Positions 25,497-34,558 are shown, numbered from the stretch's first letter. The stretch is 34,558 nt of DNA from Bacteroidales bacterium (GCA_003818205.1 RPRQ01000048.1:1-34558), one strand, 5' to 3'. The notes: generated from the letters alone by a model not told the origin. A program made the numbers and translations.

Positions 25497-25855
25497 TTCT
25501 GACGTTCTTTCTCAGCTTTATTAATTATCTCCGTTGCTTCGGTACGTGAGTAAGCAATGTTGAGCACTGTATCGAGTTGAGAGATGGTAATTAGCCTCTC
25601 AACGGCATCAGTAAGCCCCGTTAGCACAAAAGTACCATTGGCATTCTTGCACAACCGATTTGCAACCAGGATTGCACTTAACCCTGATGAATCGCAGTAG
25701 CGGCAGCTGTTTAAATCCAGCACGATGTTACGTTCGCCGTTACCAGAAATCAGCACGAGCTCTGATTTAAGGCTTGGAGCAATATTGGTATCGAGCTTTT
25801 CTTCGAGCACTTCAACAAAAGTGCAATTTTCCAGCTTGTCAATTTTAAATTCCAT
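25493..25855 (-). CDS. STAS-domain protein (anti-sigma factor antagonist type)
   Basis: The protein has 120 residues, a single cytoplasmic STAS domain. The phosphorylation loop CRYCDSSGLSAIL lies around residues 51-63; by analogy to SpoIIAA the target Ser would be Ser57. Such proteins switch partner proteins by Ser phosphorylation, classically by an RsbW/SpoIIAB kinase. No such kinase or sigma factor is adjacent; the nearest GHKL-like kinase is SiaB, 7.6 kb away, with no evidence of a link. It lies 34 bases downstream of rpsA and overlaps rnz by four bases, so it is likely read from the rpsA promoter. Regulatory role inferred only. Confidence 0.87.
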   Translation of the reverse strand: MEFKIDKLENCTFVEVLEEKLDTNIAPSLKSELVLISGNGERNIVLDLNSCRYCDSSGLSAILVANRLCKNANGTFVLTGLTDAVERLITISQLDTVLNIAYSRTEATEIINKAEKERQK

Positions 25856-25889
25856 CGCTATCGGGATTAAATTGGTTCAAACGAATGCG

Positions 25890-27773
25890 CTACTCTTTGT
25901 TTTTTTTATCCTCTTTCCTTTGAGTCTCCTCAAGTTCGGTTTTAAGAGCAGCTAGTTCACTAATATCACCCAAGGTAGTCTTTTCTAAGTTAGCTTTCAA
26001 CTTTTTTACAGCTTTTTGTGTGGTTGATGGCTTAGCTTTCTTATCTGTCTTCTCCTCGGTCTTCTTACTATCCTCGAAAATTCTACTGTGTGAGAGGATT
26101 ATACGTTTAGCCGCTTTGTTGAATTCTATTACCTTAAACGCTAATTTTTCTTCAACTTTAGCTGTTGAGCCATCCTCTTTAACCAGATGTTTTGGAGTTA
26201 CGAATCCTTCAACACCGTAAGGAAGAGCTACAACTGCTCCTTTATCGAAAATATCGATAATCGTTCCTTCGTGGACTGAATCAACGGTGAACAGGGTTTC
26301 AAATACATCCCAAGGATTTTCTTCAAGCTGCTTGTGACCAAGGCTTAAACGACGGTTCTCCTTATCAATTTCAAGAACTACAACATCAATATCGGCACCA
26401 ACGGTTGTGAACTCAGCGGGGTGTTTAATCTTCTTAGTCCAGCTTAGGTCAGAGATATGAATTAGGCCGTCAACGCCCTCTTCAATCTCAACGAATACGC
26501 CAAATGTAGTGAAGTTTCGAGCCTTTGCGCTATGCTTTGAACCGATAGGATATTTCTCTTCAATCTTTGTCCAAGGATCAGTTTTTAGCTGTTTCATACC
26601 TAACGACATCTTGCGCTCGTCGCGATCAAGGGTTAGGATTTGAGCTTCAACTACATCGCCAACTTTCAAGAATTCTTGAGCGCTACGTAGATGTTGACTC
26701 CATGACATTTCTGATACGTGGATTAGCCCTTCAACGCCGAGTGCAATCTCAACAAAGGCACCATAATCGGCAAGTACAACCACTTTACCTTTTAATACAT
26801 CACCAACCTTAAGGTTTGCATCAAGTGAATCCCAAGGATGCGAGGTTAGCTGTTTTAGACCTAGAGCGATACGTTTTTTAGCATCATCGAAATCAAGGAT
26901 AACAACGTTTAACTTCTGATCAAGTTGAACAATCTCCTCTGGATGAGTAACACGACCCCATGAAAGGTCAGTAATATGGATTAGACCATCTACGCCGCCC
27001 AAATCGATGAATACACCGTAGCTGGTAATATTTTTAACGGTTCCTTCGAGAACCTGTCCTTTTTCAAGTTTAGCGATAATATCCTTCTTCTGCTGTTCAA
27101 GTTCAGCCTCGATAAGCGCCTTGTGAGATACAACAACGTTTTTGTACTCCTGGTTGATTTTAACAACCTTGAACTCCATTGTTTTTCCAACGTAGATATC
27201 GTAATCGCGGATAGGCTTAACATCAATTTGTGAACCGGGTAGGAATGCTTCGATACCGAAAACATCCACAATCATACCACCCTTTGTACGGCATTTGATG
27301 AAACCCTTAATGATTTCGTCTTTCTCAAGCGCTGAGTTAACGCGATCCCATGAGCGCATTGAACGAGCTTTCTTGTGTGAAAGAATGAGCTGACCTTTTT
27401 TGTCTTCCTGAATCTCAACATAAACCTCAACCTTATCGCCAATCTTCATATCAGGATTGTAGCGGAATTCGTTAAGGCTTATAACACCTTCTGATTTATA
27501 GCCGATGTTGATTACAACTTCACGCTTGTTCATTGCAATTACAGTACCCTCCATACATTCGCTTTCGCCAATAACTGAAAGGGTTTGGTCGTACATCGAC
27601 TCAAAATTTGTTTTTTCGGATTGTGAGTAAATGCTCTCATCGGCATACGATTCCCAATCGAAATTTTCTACACCAGCCTCACCTGATTTTGTAGCTTGTT
27701 TTTTTGAAGCAACTGGTTTCTCTATTACTTCATTACCTGCTTCGTTAGAAGCTAATTCATCGTGATTAATCAT
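25890..27773 (-). CDS. rpsA: 30S ribosomal protein S1
   Basis: The protein has 627 residues with six S1 RNA-binding domains from about residue 70 to 560. They are recognised by repeated GTVKNITSYGVFIDLGGVDGLIH-like segments and by ISDLSW/VSEMSW closings. The acidic N-terminus and a Lys-rich C-terminal tail extend the protein beyond the E. coli length, as usual in Bacteroidota. It brings mRNA to the ribosome, which matters here because most genes in the window lack strong Shine-Dalgarno sequences. It has a clear promoter box upstream and probably heads a unit with the STAS and rnz genes. Confidence 0.96.
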   Translation of the reverse strand: MINHDELASNEAGNEVIEKPVASKKQATKSGEAGVENFDWESYADESIYSQSEKTNFESMYDQTLSVIGESECMEGTVIAMNKREVVINIGYKSEGVISLNEFRYNPDMKIGDKVEVYVEIQEDKKGQLILSHKKARSMRSWDRVNSALEKDEIIKGFIKCRTKGGMIVDVFGIEAFLPGSQIDVKPIRDYDIYVGKTMEFKVVKINQEYKNVVVSHKALIEAELEQQKKDIIAKLEKGQVLEGTVKNITSYGVFIDLGGVDGLIHITDLSWGRVTHPEEIVQLDQKLNVVILDFDDAKKRIALGLKQLTSHPWDSLDANLKVGDVLKGKVVVLADYGAFVEIALGVEGLIHVSEMSWSQHLRSAQEFLKVGDVVEAQILTLDRDERKMSLGMKQLKTDPWTKIEEKYPIGSKHSAKARNFTTFGVFVEIEEGVDGLIHISDLSWTKKIKHPAEFTTVGADIDVVVLEIDKENRRLSLGHKQLEENPWDVFETLFTVDSVHEGTIIDIFDKGAVVALPYGVEGFVTPKHLVKEDGSTAKVEEKLAFKVIEFNKAAKRIILSHSRIFEDSKKTEEKTDKKAKPSTTQKAVKKLKANLEKTTLGDISELAALKTELEETQRKEDKKNKE

Positions 27774-27827
27774 TAAATTACTTTAAATTAATTAGTTAGA
27801 CATTATTAGTAGTGAAAACTTGGACTG

Positions 27828-27835
27828 CAAAAGTA
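27828..27835 (-). promoter_or_regulatory. -7 promoter box of rpsA
   Basis: The minus strand reads TACTTTTG followed by CAG, an exact TAnnTTTG match of the form typical of Bacteroidota ribosomal genes. It predicts a leader of roughly 45-50 bases before the rpsA ATG. Confidence 0.7.
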
Positions 27836-27973
27836 CATAACTTTTTCATTTCTAGGAAAAAAAGTTTGAAATAAAGCTATCTGCTTATTCTTTTTTGCAT
27901 ACGTTCAGCTAATCTTGATTAAAAAACATAAGCCTACCTTCATTGGTAATTATAATATTTCGTTTTTTAAACC

Positions 27974-27981
27974 TATTTTTG
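27974..27981 (+). promoter_or_regulatory. Candidate -7 box for the nucleotide-sugar operon
   Basis: TATTTTTG fits TAnnTTTG and lies 49 bases before the ugd ATG. A TTG at 27944 is somewhat farther upstream than the usual -33 position. It would drive all six downstream genes. Confidence 0.45.
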
Positions 27982-28030
27982 AATCTCTAAAAGAAGTACC
28001 CTTTTTATTAACTCTTTTAATTAAATCGCA

Positions 28031-29359
28031 ATGAAAATCTCAGTTGTTGGAACTGGCTACGTTGGTTTAGTAACGGGAACCTGTTTTGCCGAAACGGGTG
28101 TGATCGTAACCTGTGTTGATATTGATAAGGTGAAGATAGAAAAGTTGAAAAAAGGGATTATCCCCATTTATGAGCCAGGCTTAGAGACCATGGTTAAAAG
28201 GAATGTTGAAAAGGAACGACTCTTCTTTACTACAAATCTAAAGGAAAGCCTTGAGGGTGCCGAATCGGTATTTATCGCCGTTGGAACCCCCCCCGACGAG
28301 GATGGAAGCGCCGACCTGAAACATGTTATCGCCGTTGCGAGGGAAATTGGACAGCATATGACCCAATATATAGTGGTAACCACAAAAAGTACTGTACCCA
28401 TTGGAACTGCAAAGAAGGTGAAGGCTGCCGTTCAGCAGGAGTTGGATAAAAGGGGTGCGAACATACCCTTCGATGTTGCATCGAATCCCGAGTTCCTGAA
28501 AGAGGGCGCAGCGATTGACGATTTCTTAAAACCCGACAGGATTGTAATCGGCACCGAATCGGAAGAGGCTGAAAAGCTGATGCGAAAGCTTTATAAACCT
28601 TTCCTTTTGAATGGACATCCTATCGTTTTTATGGATATCCCTTCGGCGGAACTCACTAAATACGCTGCCAATGCCATGCTTGCTACCCGTATCAGCTTTA
28701 TGAACGATATTGCAAATCTTTGCGAAATTGTTGGGGCGGATGTGAACATGGTTCGGAAAGGTATCGGTTCCGATACAAGAATAGGCAATAAGTTTATATA
28801 CCCTGGCGCGGGATATGGGGGTAGCTGTTTTCCTAAAGATGTTAAGGCATTGATTAAAACTGCTGATGAGCATAAATATAGCTTACAAGTTCTAAAAGCC
28901 GTCGAATCGGTTAACGATAGTCAAAAGGAGATTATCTTTAACAAGATTATGCAATACTTCAACGGCAATGTCAAAGGTAAACGTTTTGCTATATGGGGTC
29001 TTTCGTTTAAACCCAACACCGACGATATGCGTGAAGCTCCTTCATTGGTGGTAATTTCAAAACTAGTAGAAGCAGGTGCAACGGTAAAAGCTTACGATCC
29101 GGTTGCCATGGAGGAAACAAAGCATAAAATTGGTAACACGATACTTTACGCTGCCGACCAGTACGATGCAACCATCGAAGCCGATGCGCTTGTGCTTATG
29201 ACCGAGTGGCAAGAATTCAGAGTGTTGAACTACAAAACACTAGCCAAAAACCTGAAATCAAAGATTATTTTTGATGGTAGGAATATATACGAACCGAACG
29301 AAATGATTGAAGAGGGCTTTACATACTATAGCATTGGCCGTAAAGCGATAAACCATTAA
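28031..29359 (+). CDS. ugd: UDP-glucose 6-dehydrogenase
   Basis: The protein has 442 residues and oxidises UDP-glucose to UDP-glucuronate with two NAD+ in the cytosol. Evidence is the N-terminal Rossmann motif GTGYVGLVTGTCFAETG, the EPGLE stretch, the substrate-binding and catalytic FIYPGAGYGGSCFPKD with catalytic Cys at residue 266, and the C-terminal GLSFKPNTDDMREAPS. All are hallmarks of the UDP-glucose/GDP-mannose dehydrogenase family, and UDP-glucose is the likely substrate because the next gene uses UDP-glucuronate. It is the first gene of a six-gene operon with gaps from 11 down to -14 bases. Confidence 0.93.
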   Translation: MKISVVGTGYVGLVTGTCFAETGVIVTCVDIDKVKIEKLKKGIIPIYEPGLETMVKRNVEKERLFFTTNLKESLEGAESVFIAVGTPPDEDGSADLKHVIAVAREIGQHMTQYIVVTTKSTVPIGTAKKVKAAVQQELDKRGANIPFDVASNPEFLKEGAAIDDFLKPDRIVIGTESEEAEKLMRKLYKPFLLNGHPIVFMDIPSAELTKYAANAMLATRISFMNDIANLCEIVGADVNMVRKGIGSDTRIGNKFIYPGAGYGGSCFPKDVKALIKTADEHKYSLQVLKAVESVNDSQKEIIFNKIMQYFNGNVKGKRFAIWGLSFKPNTDDMREAPSLVVISKLVEAGATVKAYDPVAMEETKHKIGNTILYAADQYDATIEADALVLMTEWQEFRVLNYKTLAKNLKSKIIFDGRNIYEPNEMIEEGFTYYSIGRKAINH

Positions 29360-29368
29360 AACGCTACG

Positions 29369-30310
29369 ATGAAAAGAATACTAGTAACTGGAGGTGCAGG
29401 TTTTTTAGGTTCGCATCTTTGTGAACGATTGATAAATGAAGGTAATGAGGTTATCTGCGTTGATAATTTCTTTACAGGTAATAAGCAAAATGTGATTCAT
29501 CTCATCGGAAATCCATACTTTGAGCTGGTTCGGCACGATATTACAACTCCCTATTTCGCTGAGGTTGATGAGATTTATAATCTTGCCTGCCCCGCTTCGC
29601 CTATCCACTACCAGTTTAACGCAATAAAAACGGTTAAAACCTCGGTAATGGGGGCAATAAATATGCTAGGTTTAGCCAAAAGGGTACATGCAAAAATTCT
29701 TCAAGCTTCTACTAGCGAAGTCTATGGTGACCCAGAGGTTCACCCTCAGCCAGAATCGTACTGGGGAAATGTAAACCCCATTGGCCCCCGCTCCTGCTAC
29801 GATGAAGGGAAAAGATGCGCCGAAACGCTATTCATGAGCTACAACCAGCAGAATGGTGTTAAAACCAAGATTGTCCGTATTTTCAATACCTATGGGCCAA
29901 GGATGAGCGTTAACGACGGAAGGGTAGTATCAAACTTTGTAATACAAGCATTGCAGAATCAGGATATTACCATCTTCGGCGATGGACAGCAGACCCGTAG
30001 TTTCCAATACGTTGACGATTTAATCGAAGGTTTTATCAGGATGATGAATACTCCAGATACAGTGGTAGGCCCAATTAACCTTGGTAACCCGGTTGAGTTT
30101 ACCATGATAGAGCTAGCCGAGAAAATAATTTCGCTTACCAATAGCAAATCGACATTAGTTCATAAGCCTCTGCCTCAGGACGATCCGACACAGCGCAAGC
30201 CCGATATTACATTGGCAAAAAATACGCTGAATGGTTGGAAACCCAAAATTAAATTGGAGGATGGTCTGATCCCTACTATTGAATATTTCAAACTAAAACT
30301 TAATGGCTAA
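29369..30310 (+). CDS. uxs: UDP-glucuronate decarboxylase (UDP-xylose synthase)
   Basis: The protein has 313 residues, an extended short-chain dehydrogenase/reductase. NAD-binding [10 protein letters not shown] starts at residue 7; the catalytic residues are in [11 protein letters not shown] (112-122) and Tyr144/Lys148 in SCYDEGKR. The blocks [31 protein letters not shown] and NTYGPRM are specific to UXS rather than to dTDP-glucose dehydratase. It converts UDP-glucuronate to UDP-xylose, using the product of the gene 9 bases upstream. UDP-xylose or its 4-keto intermediate would feed a surface glycan. Confidence 0.92.
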   Translation: MKRILVTGGAGFLGSHLCERLINEGNEVICVDNFFTGNKQNVIHLIGNPYFELVRHDITTPYFAEVDEIYNLACPASPIHYQFNAIKTVKTSVMGAINMLGLAKRVHAKILQASTSEVYGDPEVHPQPESYWGNVNPIGPRSCYDEGKRCAETLFMSYNQQNGVKTKIVRIFNTYGPRMSVNDGRVVSNFVIQALQNQDITIFGDGQQTRSFQYVDDLIEGFIRMMNTPDTVVGPINLGNPVEFTMIELAEKIISLTNSKSTLVHKPLPQDDPTQRKPDITLAKNTLNGWKPKIKLEDGLIPTIEYFKLKLNG

Positions 30311-30316
30311 ATAATT

Positions 30317-31186
30317 ATGAAGGGAATTATCCTTGCAGGGGGGGCAGGTACTCGGCTTTACCCCATTACAAAAAGCATTTCGAAGCAAATAATACCTATC
30401 TACGATAAACCGATGATTTACTACCCATTATCGGTTTTGATGCTTGCGGGTATTCGCGAAATCCTTATTATCTCAACCCCTAAGGATATTGGGCTATACA
30501 AGGATTTATTCAATGATGGTTCTCAAATCGGACTAAGAATCGAATACGCAGAACAACCTTCGCCAGATGGGTTGGCTCAAGCTTTCATTATTGGCGATAA
30601 ATTTATTGGTAACGATAATGTCTGCCTTGTTCTAGGTGATAATATTTTTTACGGTCAGGGTTTTGGTGGCGTACTCAAGGAGTGTGCAGAGCTAAAAGAC
30701 GGTGCTACAGTGTTTGGCTACTACGTAAAGGATCCCCAACGGTACGGCGTGGCTGAGTTCGATAAGCAGGGTCGTGTTCTAAGCATTGAGGAGAAACCCG
30801 AAGAACCTAAATCGAACTATGCGGTTACTGGTTTGTACTTCTATGGCAACGATGTGATTGCCAAAGCAAAGGGTTTAAAACCATCGAAAAGGGGTGAACT
30901 TGAGATTACCGATTTGAATAGACTTTACCTGAACGAAAATAGATTGAACGTTAAGCTTCTAAGCCGCGGTATGGCATGGCTCGATACTGGCACCCACGAA
31001 AGTCTGCTCCAAGCTTCGAATTTTATTCAAACCATAGAGGATCGACAGGGTTTAAAGATTGCCTGCCTAGAGGAGATTGCCTATAAAAATGGTTTTATCA
31101 CCCGTGAGCAGCTCCTACAGCTTGCTGAACCTTTAAAAAAGAATCAGTACGGCGAGTACCTATTAAGAATTGCAAATGAGGATTAA
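30317..31186 (+). CDS. rfbA: Glucose-1-phosphate thymidylyltransferase
   Basis: The protein has 289 residues. It joins dTTP and glucose 1-phosphate to give dTDP-glucose, the first step to dTDP-L-rhamnose. The nucleotide-binding start [18 protein letters not shown], then [46 protein letters not shown] and the closing [13 protein letters not shown] are all diagnostic of RmlA. The length is typical. It starts 6 bases after uxs and is followed after 2 bases by rfbC. Glucose 1-phosphate could come from the phosphohexomutase at the operon end. Confidence 0.95.
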   Translation: MKGIILAGGAGTRLYPITKSISKQIIPIYDKPMIYYPLSVLMLAGIREILIISTPKDIGLYKDLFNDGSQIGLRIEYAEQPSPDGLAQAFIIGDKFIGNDNVCLVLGDNIFYGQGFGGVLKECAELKDGATVFGYYVKDPQRYGVAEFDKQGRVLSIEEKPEEPKSNYAVTGLYFYGNDVIAKAKGLKPSKRGELEITDLNRLYLNENRLNVKLLSRGMAWLDTGTHESLLQASNFIQTIEDRQGLKIACLEEIAYKNGFITREQLLQLAEPLKKNQYGEYLLRIANED

Positions 31187-31188
31187 CC

Positions 31189-31752
31189 ATGAAACTGATT
31201 GAAACACCAATACCCGACCTATTTATCGTTGAACCAAAGGTTTTTGAAGACTCAAGGGGGTATTTCCTTGAGAGCTATAGCAAGAAACTATTCGCCGAAA
31301 ACGGTATTGATAGCTATTTTGTTCAGGATAACGAATCAAAATCGACGAAAGGAGTCCTAAGGGGGCTGCACTATCAGCTAGCTCCCTACGCACAAACAAA
31401 ACTCATAAGGGTAATACATGGACGCATACTCGATGTTGTTGTTGATATTCGTAAGGGCTCACCAACCTTTGGCAAGCACTTTGCGCTAGAACTATCAGGG
31501 GATAATAAGCAACAACTTTTCATACCAAAAGGATTCGCACATGGGTTCTCTGTTTTAAGCGATTATGTTATTGTAAACTACAAATGCGATGCTTTATACT
31601 ATCCCAACTCTGAGCGAGGTCTTCTATTCAATGACCCCGATCTTTCCATTGATTGGAGAATTGATTTAGAACAAGCCATTATCTCAGCCAAGGATAAGGT
31701 TAACCCTCCCCTTTCAAAAGCAGATATTAATTTTATTTATGGACAACGATAG
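31189..31752 (+). CDS. rfbC: dTDP-4-dehydrorhamnose 3,5-epimerase
   Basis: The protein has 187 residues, a cupin-fold enzyme. It has the FEDSRGYFLESY start, the catalytic His61 in LRGLHYQ, Lys71, the DVVVDIRKGSPTFG block and FIPKGFAHGFSVLSD, with a later Tyr-containing YKCDALYYP. It isomerises dTDP-4-keto-6-deoxyglucose to the rhamnose form. Its substrate is normally made by RfbB, which is not in this operon. Its 3' end overlaps the start of rfbD by 14 bases. Confidence 0.95.
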   Translation: MKLIETPIPDLFIVEPKVFEDSRGYFLESYSKKLFAENGIDSYFVQDNESKSTKGVLRGLHYQLAPYAQTKLIRVIHGRILDVVVDIRKGSPTFGKHFALELSGDNKQQLFIPKGFAHGFSVLSDYVIVNYKCDALYYPNSERGLLFNDPDLSIDWRIDLEQAIISAKDKVNPPLSKADINFIYGQR

Positions 31753-32623
31753 CATTAAAGTACTCGTAACCGGTTCAAACGGACAACTTGGCTCAGAGAT
31801 TAAGGCCATTGCATCTACCTACCCGATGCTCAGCATTACCTTTACGGATATTGAAGACCTTGATATAACCGATGAAAAAGCGGTTAACCAAGCTATTCAA
31901 TCCTTACGACCCCGCTACGTAATTAATTGCGCAGCGTTTACAGCTGTTGATAAGGCAGAAGTTGAAGTTGATTTGGCAACCAAACTCAATTCGGTAGCCC
32001 CTAGCCTACTTGCTAAATCATGTAAGGATAACGGCTGCAAGATGATTCACGTTTCAACCGATTACGTTTTCGATGGCGAATCGAAAACTCCTTACGATGA
32101 ACATTCGCAGGTAAATCCGGTATCGCAATACGGCATAAGCAAGCTCAACGGTGAAAAAGAGGCCTTCCTGTCAGGGGTATGCATGGTTATCAGAACATCT
32201 TGGCTATACTCATCGTTCGGCGGCAACTTCGTTAAAACCATCATCCGTAACGGTAAAATAAAACCCGAGCTTCGGGTGGTTTCCGATCAGGTTGGATGCC
32301 CAACCTACGCAAGAGATCTTGCTGATTTGATACTAAAAATTGTTTCAAAAGGGCATAAAGGTTTTATTCCCGAAATCTTTCACTACTCCAACGAGGGTGT
32401 ATGCAGCTGGTACGATTTTGCATGCGAAATTATCAAGCTGTCAAATCTTGATTGTAATGTGATGCCCATAGGAACAATTGATTACCCTTTACCCGCTAAA
32501 CGCCCTCAGTACAGCGTATTCAATAAAGAAAAGATTATAAAATCTTATCATATTGCCATTCCGCAATGGAAAGAAAGCCTTGGCAATTGCATCAAGATTC
32601 TTAAAAAAGAAGGGTTCATTTAA
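31739..32623 (+). CDS. rfbD: dTDP-4-dehydrorhamnose reductase
   Basis: The protein has 294 residues, an extended SDR using NAD(P)H. NAD(P)-binding VTGSNGQLGSEI lies near the start; then come NCAAFTAVDKAE, HVSTDYVFDGES and the YGISK catalytic Tyr/Lys pair. The C-terminal KRPQYSVFNKEKI is the usual substrate-site block. It makes dTDP-L-rhamnose. The ATG at 31739 lies inside the end of rfbC in another frame, which points to translational coupling. Confidence 0.94.
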   Translation: MDNDSIKVLVTGSNGQLGSEIKAIASTYPMLSITFTDIEDLDITDEKAVNQAIQSLRPRYVINCAAFTAVDKAEVEVDLATKLNSVAPSLLAKSCKDNGCKMIHVSTDYVFDGESKTPYDEHSQVNPVSQYGISKLNGEKEAFLSGVCMVIRTSWLYSSFGGNFVKTIIRNGKIKPELRVVSDQVGCPTYARDLADLILKIVSKGHKGFIPEIFHYSNEGVCSWYDFACEIIKLSNLDCNVMPIGTIDYPLPAKRPQYSVFNKEKIIKSYHIAIPQWKESLGNCIKILKKEGFI

Positions 32624-32634
32624 TACGGCGAGCT

Positions 32635-34377
32635 ATGAACGATAAGGAGATAGAATTACAAGTTATTGAAAAGGCAAAACGATGGATGTATCAACCATTC
32701 GATGATGCAACAAGAACCGAGGTTGCAAGATTGATCAAATCGGATAGGAATGAGCTCATTGATGCGTTCTACCGTGATTTGGAGTTTGGAACTGGCGGAT
32801 TAAGAGGTGTAATGGGCGTTGGGACTAATCGTATGAATATTCATACTGTAGGAATGGCAACCCAAGGGCTATGCAATTATATCAACAAACAGTTTCAAAA
32901 CAAGTTAGATATTAGCGTTGCTATAGCTTACGACTCACGTAACAACAGTAAACTCTTTGCCGATACCGCTTCCAACATCTTTTCTGCTAACAATATTAAG
33001 GTATATCTTTTCGAATCGTTACGACCAACCCCTGAGCTGAGCTACACCATAAGAACTCTTAAATGTCAGTGTGGAATAGTAATCACAGCCTCACACAACC
33101 CCAAGGAGTACAATGGCTATAAAGTTTACTGGGAGGATGGTGGACAGATAGTTCCGCCACACGACAATAGTATAATCGCCGAAGTGCAGGATATTAAAGA
33201 TATTTCAGAGGTGAGGCAAAATGGCGACAAAAGTCTTATCACAATTATTGGCAAAGAGATTGATGAAAAGTACCTAGACACACTCACATCCCTTTCTCTA
33301 TCGCCCGAAATTAACCGAAAATATAAAGATATAAAATTGGTTTACACTCCAATTCATGGCTCAGGGGTTGAACTTGTTCCTAAAACGCTTAAAAGGTTTG
33401 GATTCGAGAATGTAATTGGCATCCCTGAGCAGAATGTAATTGATGGCAACTTCCCAACTGTTATTTCGCCAAACCCAGAAGAATCAGCTGCACTAAAACT
33501 TGCGCTTAACAAAGCGATTGAGGTTGATGCTGATCTGGTAATGGCAACCGATCCCGATGCCGACAGGGTTGGAATTGGTGTTAAGGATGATGAAGGGAAA
33601 TTCATTCTCCTCAATGGAAACCAAGCGGCATCAATACTTATATACTACATTCTAAGAATGTGGAAGGAGAAGGGCAAACTGAACGGTAATGGGTATATCG
33701 TTAAAACGATAGTTACCACAGACCTTTTAGCCGATATTGCCAAGAAATTTAATGTTGAATGCTTCGAGGTTTTAACAGGATTTAAGTACATCGCAGAAAA
33801 AATAAGAGAACTCGAAGATATAAAAACCTTTATTGCTGGTGGCGAAGAGAGTTATGGCTATCTGGTTGGTGATTCTATCCGCGATAAGGATGCGGTTATC
33901 TCCTGCGCCATGTTCGCCGAGATTACTGCTTGGGCAAAGGAGAATGGAAAAACGTTGTACCGGTTGTTGCTTGAGATATACCAAGAATTTGGTCTTTACA
34001 AAGAAGCCCTAAAGTCGCTTACGCTCAAAGGTAAAGATGGACTGGTTGAGATCAGGGCAATGATGGTGAATTATAGGACAACACCCCCTTTAGTAATTGA
34101 TGGCTCTCCCGTAAACTTCTACCTCGACTACCTGAACCAGGAAACGGTTAACGTTCAAACGGGGCTAAAGGCAAAGCTCAATTTACCCAAATCGGATGTT
34201 GTTCAGCTTATCGCAACCGATGGCACAAAGGTATCGATCCGACCATCGGGAACCGAACCTAAAATAAAGTTCTACTTCGGGGTGAAGGGCGATATGAAAT
34301 CGATTGATGATTACCCCAAAGCGGTAAAAGCTGTTGACGATAAAATTGCTCGAATAATGAAGGAGTTTGGATTGTAG
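32635..34377 (+). CDS. Phospho-sugar mutase (phosphoglucomutase/phosphomannomutase)
   Basis: The protein has 580 residues of the alpha-D-phosphohexomutase family, four-domain long form. Active-site phosphoserine is Ser153 in TASHNPKEYNGYKVYW; the Mg2+ loop DPDADR begins near 306; the sugar-specificity loop GGEESYG is present; and the phosphate-binding RPSGTEPKIKFY lies near 536. It interconverts hexose 6- and 1-phosphates; glucose versus mannose cannot be decided by eye. In this operon it would provide glucose 1-phosphate for RfbA and, through UDP-glucose, for Ugd. It starts 11 bases after rfbD and is the last gene. Confidence 0.93.
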   Translation: MNDKEIELQVIEKAKRWMYQPFDDATRTEVARLIKSDRNELIDAFYRDLEFGTGGLRGVMGVGTNRMNIHTVGMATQGLCNYINKQFQNKLDISVAIAYDSRNNSKLFADTASNIFSANNIKVYLFESLRPTPELSYTIRTLKCQCGIVITASHNPKEYNGYKVYWEDGGQIVPPHDNSIIAEVQDIKDISEVRQNGDKSLITIIGKEIDEKYLDTLTSLSLSPEINRKYKDIKLVYTPIHGSGVELVPKTLKRFGFENVIGIPEQNVIDGNFPTVISPNPEESAALKLALNKAIEVDADLVMATDPDADRVGIGVKDDEGKFILLNGNQAASILIYYILRMWKEKGKLNGNGYIVKTIVTTDLLADIAKKFNVECFEVLTGFKYIAEKIRELEDIKTFIAGGEESYGYLVGDSIRDKDAVISCAMFAEITAWAKENGKTLYRLLLEIYQEFGLYKEALKSLTLKGKDGLVEIRAMMVNYRTTPPLVIDGSPVNFYLDYLNQETVNVQTGLKAKLNLPKSDVVQLIATDGTKVSIRPSGTEPKIKFYFGVKGDMKSIDDYPKAVKAVDDKIARIMKEFGL

Positions 34378-34558
34378 CAAGTCGTTGATAGTAAGAAACA
34401 AGAACAATCGCCATAGTGGAATACCCTTAAAAAAAGGTAATGTGGTCAAAAATGGTTGGTAAATTCCCCCAAATATCTTAAAAATTGCAGATTCCGTAAC
34501 ATTCAATTAGCATTACTGATATTACTAACCTCACAACTGGCAGTCTCCATGGCTAAGA
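34378..34558. other. Intergenic sequence at the window end
   Basis: No gene seen. GTTGATAG (34384) repeats a word of the decayed repeat near 24452. No strong terminator for the operon is visible; ACCCTTAAAAAAAGGT near 34421-34440 pairs only weakly. Confidence 0.4.

Noticed and set aside
29369-30310. rfbB (dTDP-glucose 4,6-dehydratase) for the SDR next to rfbA
   Set aside because: The blocks [10 protein letters not shown] and [14 protein letters not shown] are those of UDP-glucuronate decarboxylase, and the gene follows ugd; RfbB has a different substrate-site pattern.
34183-34506. Minus-strand frame of 107 codons at the window end
   Set aside because: Most of it lies antisense to the 3' end of the phosphohexomutase gene, and it shows no domain or family pattern.

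Overview
The window looks like a chromosomal segment of a Bacteroidota bacterium, most likely order Bacteroidales or a close relative. The support is a hybrid two-component regulator ending in an AraC-type helix-turn-helix, TAnnTTTG-type -7 promoter boxes, weak or absent Shine-Dalgarno sequences, A+T-rich DNA, a SiaB/SiaC (DUF6272/DUF1987) pair, and dispersed intergenic repeats of kinds I associate with this phylum. I cannot name the genus.

Layout. (1) 1-2981: a terminator of an upstream gene, a monofunctional peptidoglycan transglycosylase (mtgA) and a secreted TPR protein. (2) 3206-8560: a hybrid sensor kinase/response regulator, a frameshifted tail fragment of a PD40 beta-propeller gene, a PQQ-repeat propeller protein, an intact PD40 protein and a possible truncated signal-peptide remnant. 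This looks like a partly decayed sensory/envelope locus. (3) 8956-12390: an SRPBCC/PhnB-like pair and a MATE exporter inside a repeat-rich stretch. The MATE gene is bracketed by two small non-autonomous inverted-repeat elements (MITE-like), each with a 10-bp target duplication. (4) 12391-16897: a lipoprotein, a small secreted protein and a 1033-residue ABC protein (TerB-like region, ABCG-like ATPase, membrane domain), apparently one transcription unit, ended by a bidirectional terminator. (5) 16951-17924, convergent with it: siaC and siaB, a phosphoprotein and its kinase. (6) 18348-27773, all on the minus strand: THUMP methyltransferase, DEAD-box helicase, S41 protease, guaA, RNase Z, STAS protein and rpsA, a mostly housekeeping block for RNA, translation and purines. 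(7) 28031-34377: a tight plus-strand nucleotide-sugar operon, ugd-uxs-rfbA-rfbC-rfbD-phosphohexomutase, supplying UDP-glucuronate, UDP-xylose and part of the dTDP-rhamnose route for surface polysaccharide. rfbB is absent from it.

The least explained parts are the lipoprotein/secreted protein/TerB-ABC unit facing siaBC, the two MITE-like elements with different interiors, and the decayed PD40 locus. No rRNA, tRNA, CRISPR array, prophage or intact transposase gene was found.
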